NCBI GenBank assembly: GCA_016806645.1
Contig: JACSYO010000471.1
Span: forward strand, 1,383,501-1,447,500
Reading direction: 5' to 3'
Source: Ophiodon elongatus
Taxonomy: Eukaryota; Chordata; Actinopteri; Perciformes; Hexagrammidae
DNA length: 64,000 nt
Of the stretch, positions 56,101 through 64,000 are shown piece by piece. Under the pieces are notes generated by a model. The model had not been told where the DNA came from, searched no databases, and was given only the letters and a program-made list of their open reading frames with translations. The position numbers and the translations under genes are program-made. Position 1 is the stretch's first letter, and every line of letters starts with the position of its first letter.

Positions 56101-58684
56101 CACACAGTTGTTGATTACCCTGCACGTCCACCAAGATGTTACCTTGTTTTTTTGGTCAACAATCAATCATTTGAGACGTAATGTTCGTCCGTTCTGTTAT
56201 TATTGAAAACCTACAATGCGTGACTTGAAATATAAAATGATATTACTACAGTTAATCTGCTCTACTGCGTCATTTCACCGCAGTACTCCGATCTCTCGGG
56301 ACACAGCTAAACTAGGTGATGATAAATCATGTTTTTTTCTGGAGCAAACATTTTTAGCTGACCTAAAAAAGCCAAAATGTGGAAGTGAAAAATCACCTGC
56401 TTGAGATCACAGCAGGAAACTTTATTATTAATAACCATATTTTCATTTTCTGAAGACGCACTTAAAGTAAATTAAAAGGGAAATATATTGTTATTGGTTC
56501 TATTTAAACCCACAATGATAATACTATAGACCCTCAAAGCCTTTTTTTATCCCATATCTTTGACTTGACAACATTACTGCTTGCAAATCAATTTTGATCA
56601 CCGAATCTTTACCACCTTCAACCCTTTGTCTCTTCGCCTCTCCTACTTGCCTCTCTTATCTTTATGACCTTTCCGCTTCTTATTTGCTGTCATTTTACAA
56701 ATGGAATTATGTTTAGTGTTGACCCAGTGACCTACTTTCACAGAAAATAAGAGATTGAGTTCTGGAAGTCAGAAAGGAAGAGAGAGCGAGAGAGACTGGG
56801 GGAGGTGGTGTAGCATACAGCGTACTATAAATAGGGACTTCAGTGGAGGTGCAGAATTGAAAGGGGGGAGGGGGGTGGGGGAGATTGTAAAGGCTGGAGA
56901 GGAGGCAGTCGGATGAGATGAAGGCATTAGTGTCAATATTGTGGTGAAACAGCTGTGATGGACACAGAATAGTCAGACAGTAGAGAGGTATTGGGGTTAG
57001 TAATCCACACAAGTGACAGCTTGACGTTCGGATGTAGAATCCACATTAGAACAAAGAGTGGTCGTTTCTCTGTATTGTTCAGTCATTTGAACTGCCTGAG
57101 TGTTTATGTTGTTACACGTGTCAGTTAACATGCTGCCAGTAAGGAGCTGGCAGTGATATCAATGCTTGTTGTCAGCAAAATGCTAACAGAGGATGCTTCT
57201 CTTCTCCTCAGCTGTGCGTTTTGGGCGTATTCCCAAGCGGGAGAAGCAGAGACTATTGGATGAGATGCAGAGTTACATGAACAGTCTCAATGAATCAGCT
57301 TCCATGGAAATGGAGGTGTCACCTCCAACCGATGCCCCCTGCAGTCCACACAGCCAGACGAATGAAGGAGCGGGCTCCATATCGCAGTCTTACCACAGCA
57401 ACTTAATGAGCAGAGACGAGAAACCACCCAAGATGGCTGTCGGCAACAACAACATCGGCACTTCCTCTTTCCACAACAATTCAGCGCAGCAGCCTTCAAT
57501 GTCGCACTCAGCAACCCAGACTCACCACACAGTCCACGGGGAGCCGGCAAGCTACCACGTCTCCACAAGCTGCCCTGTTTCCTCCACCAACAATGAAAAC
57601 TCCGCCATTGTCGACAACGCCAAGTACACCTTCTCCTCCAATCAGAACCAGTGCCCCGTCAGTGGGCACCGCCTATCATCTCAATCCTACTTAGCCAATC
57701 ACAACAGTTACCCAGCCAGTGATTCCCACAACCAAAGTCCCTGCCCCTGGAAGCTAAACGGAGGAGCCAAAGTGCTGGTGAGACTTTTTTCTAAAATTTA
57801 AGTATATTTTAATATCAGTCAATTTAATATCAATAAAAAGTCCATAATGCTTATTTTCCTCTCTTCTCCCTGTCTGTCTTGCAGGCATGTCCACTCAACT
57901 CATGTCCTGTGGCTCCGGCCAGTCGCTCCAGTCAGGAGGTGTGGGAGTCTTTCTCCCAGTGCTTCACCCCCGCTGTTAAAGAAGTAGTGGAGTTTGCAAA
58001 GAGCATCCCGGGCTTCCAGTCTCTCAGCCAGCATGATCAGGTCATGCTGCTCAAATCCGGCACTTTCCAGGTACATTCCAGCTCAAACTAATTTGTTGGT
58101 GGGACTGTGGGACATTTTCTTTACTTTCTTTCCTTTCATTTGGAATTCTTTCTGATGCTGATCTGGTCTGGTTCTGTCCACAGGTTCTGATGGTGAGATT
58201 CTGCTCACTGTTTGACCCCAAGGAGAGGACGGTGACCTTCCTCAATGGGCAGACGTACTCACTGGCATCACTTAGGGCTCTTGGCATGGGCTCCCTACTT
58301 GATGCCATGTTTGAATTCAGCGAGAAGCTGGGATCTTTGTGTCTGGAGCCAGACGAGATGGCTCTTTTCATGGCTGTCGTGCTGGTTTCTGCTGGTAAGC
58401 AGGCATACTAATACATGCACACAGAGCACATACTGTATGCACATATTTCCTCGGGTCTAAACTTGATTCCCCCCCCCCTTTCTCCAGATCGTGCTGGTAT
58501 AGTGGAGGTGGCAGCAGTGGAGCAACTGCAGGAGAATCTAATAAAAGCGCTGCGCTCTCTCATCACCAGTCGCCGCCCAGAAGATAGCAACCTCTTCCCA
58601 AAGTTGCTGCTACGTCTGCCGGACCTGCGCACCCTGAACAACCACCACTCTGACAAGCTTTTAGCTTTCCGCATAGATCCTTGA
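49686..58684 (+). CDS. nr1d4: Rev-erb nuclear receptor, complete gene, most likely NR1D4 (Rev-erb gamma)
   Basis: Eight coding exons join in phase to a 574-aa receptor: 49686-49704, 54929-55240, 55348-55436, 55557-55701, 57212-57777, 57885-58070, 58184-58394 and 58488-58684. Rev-erbs are nuclear haem-binding repressors that bind AGGTCA with an A/T-rich 5' flank and recruit NCoR-HDAC3; they form a clock feedback loop. DBD C119 to about M185; GRIP-type extension AVRFGRIPKREKQR after it; Ser/Asn/His-rich hinge about 205-375; LBD about 385-574. The protein stops at KLLAFRIDP with no AF-2 helix, as in all Rev-erbs. Cys379 (VLACPLN) and His563 (NNHHSDK) align with the haem ligands of NR1D1. The N-terminus (MEHSPGGGVILYAGSSGS) and divergent LBD differ from NR1D1 and NR1D2. 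Together with linkage to rarg this points to the fish-specific third paralogue. Confidence 0.93.
50119..50195. repeat. Long (AT)n microsatellite
   Basis: About 38 uninterrupted AT units in nr1d4 intron 1. The Tyr-Ile repeat frames here are artefacts. Confidence 0.98.
51374..51387 (+). promoter_or_regulatory. DR2 of nuclear-receptor half-sites in nr1d4 intron 1
   Basis: TGGTCA-GT-GGGTCA. DR2 spacing is used by both Rev-erb (Rev-DR2) and RAR/RXR. The first half-site has one mismatch and the 5' flank (TAGCT) is only partly A/T-rich. Confidence 0.3.
54929..55240 (+). CDS. nr1d4: nr1d4 exon 2, N-terminal A/B domain
   Basis: 312 nt starting with the rest of a Gly codon, reading GVILYAGSSGSASPSPGSPS. 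The exon is Ser/Pro-rich throughout and ends GFTGTFT plus one base. Acceptor CCTCCAG|GT, donor CCA|GTAAGT. Rev-erb A/B domains are Ser-rich and are targets of phosphorylation (GSK3 in NR1D1). Confidence 0.93.
55348..55436 (+). CDS. nr1d4: nr1d4 exon 3, first zinc finger
   Basis: 89 nt encoding TGGMVLLCKVCGDIASGF and YGVHACEGCK, with all four zinc-binding Cys of the first finger and the EGCKG P-box. Acceptor TTTCATAG|AA, donor AAG|GTGAGA. Confidence 0.96.
55557..55701 (+). CDS. nr1d4: nr1d4 exon 4, second zinc finger
   Basis: 145 nt encoding GFFRRSIQQNIHYKMCVKNE through RNRCQHCRFKKCLSVGMSRD plus one base. Strongly Rev-erb-like (NIxYKxCxKNENC). Donor GATG|GTGAGA. Confidence 0.97.
57212..57777 (+). 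CDS. nr1d4: nr1d4 exon 5, DBD extension and hinge
   Basis: 566 nt, 188 codons after the split Ala. It begins with the C-terminal extension (VRFGRIPKREKQRLLDEM), which in Rev-erb contacts the A/T-rich 5' flank of the response element. The rest is low-complexity Ser/Asn/His/Gln-rich hinge ending GGAKVL. The hinge is poorly conserved among Rev-erb paralogues. Confidence 0.93.
57885..58070 (+). CDS. nr1d4: nr1d4 exon 6, start of LBD
   Basis: 62 codons beginning ACPLNSCPV. Cys379 matches the haem-ligand Cys of NR1D1/NR1D2. Then come VWESFSQCFTPAVKEVVEFA and LSQHDQVMLLKSGTFQ, the helix 3-4 corepressor surface. Acceptor CTTGCAG|GCA, donor CAG|GTACAT. Confidence 0.95.
58184..58394 (+). CDS. nr1d4: nr1d4 exon 7, middle of LBD
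   Basis: 211 nt encoding VLMVRFCSLFDPKERTVTFL through MFEFSEKLGSL and MAVVLVSA plus one base. Matches the Rev-erb LBD core. Acceptor TCCACAG|GTT, donor GCTG|GTAAGC. Confidence 0.95.
58488..58684 (+). CDS. nr1d4: nr1d4 exon 8, end of LBD
   Basis: 197 nt from the split Asp (G|AT), encoding RAGIVEVAAVEQLQENL through KLLLRLPDLRTLNN, HHSDKLLAFRIDP and TGA. His563 corresponds to the distal haem ligand His602 of NR1D1. The protein ends where helix 12 would begin in other receptors. Confidence 0.96.
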
Positions 58685-59710
58685 GTTCAAAGAGCAAAAG
58701 CTTCCTGAGGTATCTGCTTTGGGGAGCCTCCCTGCTCCCCATGCAAGCCTGGCCTGACACGTACAGTCCACTGGCTTCTGCATGATGGGCCGTTGTTGTG
58801 GGAGCTGTGCCAAGTCTGATGCCATGAGAGAGTGAACTTGAGAAAAAAATAAAAAAAAACATCAGTGAAGGATGTAGGCACAGCAGGAAGGGGAGACTCC
58901 TGAACTAATTCTTCCTCCAGTTCCAGGATCGCTGAAACAAACTTTAAAACACAGACTATGTTCTTCCTTGGGTGCTTCGAGTCAACATCCAACCACCGAG
59001 TCATCACCTCTCCCTCAGGGAGTTTGCGCTGAAGACCAAAAAGAAGCGAGAGCTTGTTGTTCCTCACTAGACTTTGTCCTCCTGTCCCAGCACACAAAGC
59101 TAACAAGAGGGACGGACATACTCTTGCCCAGAGAAAAAGGAACATGTACAAACCTTCATCAACAATGATTTCTTACTGTACATTCATGCTACAATGTGTA
59201 AAGGGCACTTTCCATACATTTAAAAAGTCCTCCTGAATCAATATATAACATAGCAATAGAAATGTCTAACACGCAGTTGGGAGGGCGGGTTGTGGGTGCC
59301 CTGTTGAAATGACATAAGCTATTTTCACAACATGTCACCATGTGGGAAATCTTTATGAAAATCACCCATTTGTGATTGAGAAATGTATAACATTTTTAAG
59401 AAATGAGAGTAAATGCATTGTATTTGTATGCGGTAATCAGGGAGAAATTATTGGTCATTTTAGACCGTGTCTGATGGGATATATGTTAAGGTGTTTCCTT
59501 GTAAATTTTGTATATAACCTTTATTCCTGGTCCTTGTTAGTTTGCAGATTCTTGGATATGTAAATGAAGCTAGTATTGAATTATTGTATGTATATCACAC
59601 ATAATGGATTGCTCTACAGACTGCAAAGAGAAAGTAACATTTCAACCTGACAGAGTATAAACTTTTTATTTGAAGATATATAATTGAAATAAATGTATTG
59701 TCAACTGACT
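58685..59710 (+). other. nr1d4: nr1d4 3'UTR and polyadenylation signal
   Basis: AATAAA at 59688-59693 gives a 3'UTR of about 1 kb. Short frames in it have no recognisable product. Confidence 0.6.
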
Positions 59711-60885
59711 GCATCACCTTGTGAATATTTTGTAAATGTTTTATGGTTGCACCATAGAGTACCATTATTAAATAATGTTATATAGCATTTTTCCTTGCGC
59801 TCATCTTTTTCCATTTTCCTCTTTAATGTGATGCTACCGTCAGCATTATTACAGAGGCATACCGTGGAGCCGTAGCCTAGCAACAGAGGCAATCAGCCAA
59901 TCGCGCTTCAGGTCTGAGAGCTATTAGGGGCTTTATTACAAACAAGAAACTCCACTATATAACAGGTCAAAGACATTTCAAAGAATGTTACACTTCAATA
60001 AATACAAGGTGACGTTCTTTGCCACGAACACACAGTGACACAAAGACAAGTCGCCGGGGAGCGAGACTACAAACTAAGATAGTTTCTGTTCTGTGATATG
60101 CAAATATGGCTCTGACAAGACAATTTTACTGTAGGTTGATTTGAGACGCGAGTATGAGAATCCTACAGGTAGCAGACAGCACAATGAGAAGACGGCACCA
60201 CTGCTATCACTACAGTGTGCTTGAAGGCCTAGAAAACACATTGGTATAAATGTTTGGGAACATTTTCCATAATGCGCAACTCCGGCCTTCAAAAGTCTCC
60301 ACAATAAGATGAGTCCTTGTTTTCGATGGACTGACGTGGACCAATACGGTCGGTTCATACTTGAGATCTATGCATGCAATCTTAAATTACTGCTAAAATC
60401 ACACAAATACATGTACTATTTGTATAGAGCAAATAGTAGGGATGTATGCCAAGATAAATATTCGCTCCTCAGTGTATTGAATAACGTTCAGGAGAACATG
60501 TGACTCATCACATGAATATCAGCAGACACACATCCACCAGTATATTTATTTTAATTCAGCGACTGACTAAAAGCAATAAATCTCCCCCGCATCAGGTGAT
60601 CCTTTGCAGTAAAACTAACTAACTCTAAGCAACAGCACCGTATGAATAGCACGTATCTCTCCCTTTGTGCCAAGAAATGAAAAATGAGCAAAAAGCTGCC
60701 CTCGGCCCTCAATTTATCTGAACATGGCCAAACTTTTATTCTCAATGCTGAAGATTGATTCTCAATTAGAAGAAGAAGAAAAAAAAACACTGAAAGCCTT
60801 CTACAGTAAAATAAATCTGCCAGAGCTGTGACAAAACCAGTGTTCCAGTCATTTCTGTGTGTGGAAATGTGTTGAGGTCTCCATG

Positions 60886-60898
60886 TGCCACCTACTGG
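60886..60898 (-). promoter_or_regulatory. CTCF-like motif, minus orientation
   Basis: Minus-strand CCAGTAGGTGGCA fully matches the CTCF core CCASYAGRKGGCR. Lies 3' of nr1d4. Confidence 0.5.
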
Positions 60899-61530
60899 AT
60901 AGGACGAGAACTACAAGAGCACATTTTGGCCATGACATTATTTTGTGATTAGTAGACACAGGGACCTATTAGTGAAACCAAAAAGTCCATTCTGTCGATC
61001 AATAGTTCCACCTATTATCGCACATGTGATGCCAACAAAGAGTCAGCATCTCCGTGGTGTATCAAAGTGCATCTCAAGGGACTTAGACCAGGACCCGCAT
61101 ACCTGAGGTTCAAAGTTCATTCTCAGTTGCGAAAACAAATCTCACCACATGGTCCATTAAGTAGGTGATCCGGAGCTTTTGATTACATCACATGAGCAGA
61201 TAGAGGTTGAGCAGTCATTACTGAATTGCAAATCTTCAAATTTTCCATTTGTACAGGAATCTCGTTGCTTTATTAGGGACCAACATAATTCCTCGGAAGT
61301 GAGCGTGGCTTATGTATTGTCACCAAACATCCGTTTGCTCCACTATCGGAAGTAAAAGAGACAGAAGGCATCTTGTTATAAGAGGCTCGTATCCCTCTGG
61401 TCCACTGATCTGCTTATTTTCCCGAGTAAAAAATAAAAAGGACAAAGGTATTTGAGAATCAAAGTTACTACCATGTGTCTGACACAGGTTCCTTCTTGCA
61501 GCAAATACTAACCAATATAGTCTTGTCTGC

Positions 61531-61548
61531 TGGCGCCATCTAGTGGCG
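61531..61548 (-). promoter_or_regulatory. CTCF-like motif, minus orientation
   Basis: Minus-strand CGCCACTAGATGGCGCCA contains the full CTCF core CCACTAGATGGCG. It has the same orientation as the motif 0.65 kb to its left. Confidence 0.55.
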
Positions 61549-61959
61549 ACAAGAAGGAAGTGTATACAGCGGCAGCGAAAGCTTTATGGAGGAAATGTAC
61601 TAAGCTATCTGCATATTCTTCAGCAATGGAATAAAAGTATGTCTGTCTGTCTGTGTGTATGAATGAATGGATGAATACATTATTGAATTATTAATAATTA
61701 ATTAATAAATGGACGGAAACACCAACCCTGGTTTCAAACAATCTTTTGCCAGAGTAAAATATCGTTATTTCCCGCTAAACATGAAAGGAGCTGTATTTAA
61801 AATTCAGAGCATTAAAATAGCATCAAACAACTAGCGTATATTTAAAGACATAGTGGAGTAATGTCTACATGCATGCGTTGCTCTCATATGGCAGTTACAG
61901 CGGATAGCGGGGTCCCGACCGACAGGGTCGTCATGGACAATTAGCCACCCACCCTCCAC

Positions 61960-62038
61960 CTTAGCGCTGTTAGCGATGTTAGCGCTGTTAGCCCCGTTAG
62001 CGCTGTTAGCACCGTTAGCGCTGTTAGCACCGTTAGCT
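61960..62038. repeat. 9-bp minisatellite with 18-bp higher-order period
   Basis: About nine copies of GTTAGCNNN, in which GTTAGCGCT alternates with variants (GTTAGCACC, GTTAGCCCC, GTTAGCGAT). A 14-bp direct repeat (GAGCCGCCAAC type) follows at 62041-62062. The wider segment 61850-62125, ending ATCTTGCACCTTTAATG, may be a teleost interspersed repeat carrying it. Confidence 0.88.
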
Positions 62039-63005
62039 ATGAGCCGCCAACGAGCCGCCAACATGTTGGTAGCCGATGAGAGGCATTAGAAATGCTCTCA
62101 ATCTCGGATCTTGCACCTTTAATGTATGGTACCATCATCAATCGTTAACCAGACATCGTATCATCATGGATATAACAGCACTGTATCACTATATGTAAGC
62201 AAACCTTTCACATTCAGTTTTATCTACACTGAGACAAAATTCATTATGAAATATCACATTTCTTCAGGGCCCTATATCGTGTCGGAGTTGTTTCTAATTG
62301 TCTTCTTGTCAAAGCAGAAAAAACGCAATCGATATGCGTAAAAGTTCAAAGATGAGCGCATGATGGTAAATCTCATTATTACTGTTTTGTAACGGCTATG
62401 GATTTGCTCCTTAATGTTCTTACCTTCAATCTCATTAGTCTGATGCCTGTTACAAAACTCTTACACAGAAACATGATGTCACACAGTAAGTTCAAGAGGT
62501 CACTGTTGTGTTCTAAAAGTAAATAAACAGAATAAACACACAAAGTAATCTAACAAATCATACATCATAAACTCTCCTGATAATGATATACATCAATGTT
62601 GTCAATCACCATGTTAGTGTATATAAACATATTCACATGTTCAGGGGTTGTTGGTTTTGTTTTGAAAATATATTTTTACACAATATGAATATATGCAGAT
62701 GATCAAATATCCTCTTTGTCTGTGCCACTCATTTCCCCCCTAAAGTGGAGAAAAATAGTTATGTAATGCATGTGTAATTCAGATATGCAAGTCCTTTGAG
62801 TCTTACAGGATGATTAACTGTCCTGGTACATTGTTGAACAGGTTGGTGCCAGCAATGAGAGACATACACGACACCCCCATTTAGCAACAGCAGTGGTACA
62901 GTCTGGCTTCGACTCAATGTTTTTGGACTACCTGGACTTTTCTAGAGCGACCTCAATAGTCCGAGGGTAGGGGTGGCATGGGATCAGGGTTAGAGAGAGA
63001 TTAAC

Positions 63006-63022
63006 CACGTGGAGGCCTATAA
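63006..63022 (+). promoter_or_regulatory. Candidate promoter of the right-hand gene (E-box and TATA)
   Basis: CACGTG at 63006-63011 followed by CTATAAAG at about 63017-63024, some 225 bp before the ATG at 63248. A start near 63045-63050 is expected. Confidence 0.45.
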
Positions 63023-63247
63023 AGCTTCAGCGTAATCCGCACACTGGAGACAAATTCAGAGCAACAACTAATCTACAAACAACCTTTTATGGTCGCAGCT
63101 CGCCGTGTTTTGGACCACACAAACCCCATTAAACAAGAGGCGCTGACATTTCTTTTCCTATTTTGGATTTGAAAGACAAGACAAATATTTTACTTGTGAC
63201 TAATCTTCTTCATCATCAGCAACTCAAAGGTGTAAAAGGGAAAAATC

Positions 63248-63979
63248 ATGAAGAAGGGAAAGGTATGTTTTTAACCTGTTGGCCTTACTATACTACAGCT
63301 TTGTAATACATATATTATAGTGATTGTTTACAAATAACAATGACATTTTTATGTAATTATTTAAGTTTGTTTTTGGGTTGCAATAGATAATAATATTCTC
63401 ATAGATAGGCACAAATTATAAAGTCATGGCTTTGAGTCAGGATAGTGGAGGTATGATTTGTCTGTTTCTGAGAGTTATTTATTTTAATGGCAACATCACA
63501 GCCAGGCTCAAAATTAAAAAAAGATTGTCAACCAAATGATGACATCATGTGTGTGAAAGAGCTCATATAAAGAGCATTGGTTCATTTGGGCTCGATACCT
63601 ACACTATAGTGTTATCTATGCTGGCTACGAAATAAAATGAAGGCCCATCACATCCATCCTAATCCTTTGACCTAATCAAACATGGAGGCTGTTTTGTGAA
63701 CAAATCCGTTATGGAAAATTGTCTGCTGGAAGCTTTAACAGTAAAATAAAATGTGTTATAGACTTCAGCACAATTAAAAAACAGGTGAAAGCAAAGTTAG
63801 CACTGTGCTGGTTTGTGTGTGTGAGAGTACACACATTTATTTAACTGTGTAGTGAACACAAAGACTCTTATGCTTTTTATACATCTGATTAAAAATTGTA
63901 ATAACCCCACAAACTGTATTTCTATGCCAGCAGGTGGGTGAGGAAAATGAGCCCCCCAGCTATCGGGAGGCGACTGCAG
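63248..63979 (+). CDS. 5' end of a PPSY-motif protein, possibly faim2/LFG-like (partial, two exons)
   Basis: Exon 1 (63248-63262) encodes MKKGK and ends AAG|GTATGT. Exon 2 (63931 or 63934 to 63979) encodes (Q)VGEENEPPSYREATA plus one base before GTGAAA; two in-frame AGs make the first Gln optional. A very short first coding exon of the form MxxGK followed by a PPSYxEAT motif is what I recall for the N-terminus of FAIM2 (LFG2, a TMBIM-family anti-apoptotic membrane protein whose human gene is on the RARG chromosome arm, 12q). The transmembrane part lies beyond the window, so the family call is tentative. PPSY is a WW-domain/NEDD4-type binding motif. Confidence 0.45.
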
Positions 63980-64000
63980 GTGAAAACTAATCTCTTTACA

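Larger units (their letters stand above)
59711..62990. other. Intergenic region between nr1d4 and the right-hand gene
   Basis: No coding exon recognised. It contains two CTCF-like motifs and a 9-bp minisatellite (listed). A minus-strand AATAAA at 59937-59932 could mark the 3' end of a gene on that strand, but no exon supports it. Confidence 0.6.

Overview
This 64 kb window is vertebrate nuclear DNA from a ray-finned, probably percomorph, fish. It has intron-rich genes with clean GT-AG junctions, very abundant CA/GT microsatellites, and several interspersed repeats typical of teleosts (a hAT MITE with a perfect 8-bp target duplication, a TTAA-flanked foldback element, a LINE 3' end and a Ty3/Gypsy fossil). 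Exon joins and phases were worked out by hand from the sequence. Names come from remembered family features, because no database search was possible.

Layout. (1) 257-1395, + strand: the last two coding exons and 3'UTR of an unrecognised gene that enters from the left. (2) 4330 to about 47950, - strand: a complete retinoic acid receptor gamma gene (rarg). Seven shared exons (7991 down to 4330) encode the B-F domains. Two alternative first coding exons give a gamma-2 type N-terminus (17792-17648, 486 aa in total) and a gamma-1 type N-terminus (24909-24741, 494 aa in total). The gamma-1 exon has its own 3' splice site, and a candidate noncoding first exon lies about 22 kb upstream at about 47945-47432. 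(3) 49686-58684, + strand: a complete eight-exon Rev-erb receptor of 574 aa. It is most likely nr1d4 (Rev-erb gamma), the third Rev-erb paralogue found in fish and absent from mammals. (4) 59.7-63.0 kb: intergenic DNA with CTCF-like motifs and a 9-bp minisatellite. (5) 63248-63979, + strand: the first two coding exons of another gene, with a PPSY motif, possibly faim2-like.

rarg and the Rev-erb gene stand head to head, with candidate TATA boxes about 0.74 kb apart. This is the arrangement known for RARA and NR1D1 on human chromosome 17. RAR is a retinoic-acid-activated partner of RXR. Rev-erb is a haem-binding repressor without helix 12 and part of the circadian clock. The sequence around them holds plausible regulatory material for both: seven CACGTG E-boxes in the 5.2 kb Rev-erb intron 1, and several direct repeats of nuclear-receptor half-sites (DR5, DR4, DR2) in rarg upstream and intronic DNA.

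The large gene-free stretches (8-17.6, 17.8-24.7, 25.1-47.4 and 49.7-54.9 kb) are introns of these two genes. They hold mainly microsatellites, repeats and candidate regulatory elements, and I saw no further protein-coding gene in them. I found no prokaryote-type system, CRISPR array, rRNA or tRNA gene. The most interesting points are the intact divergent rarg/nr1d4 pair, its E-box and DR5 candidates, a nested GC-rich hairpin element at 34659-34722, and GU-repeat tracts placed at rarg splice sites.
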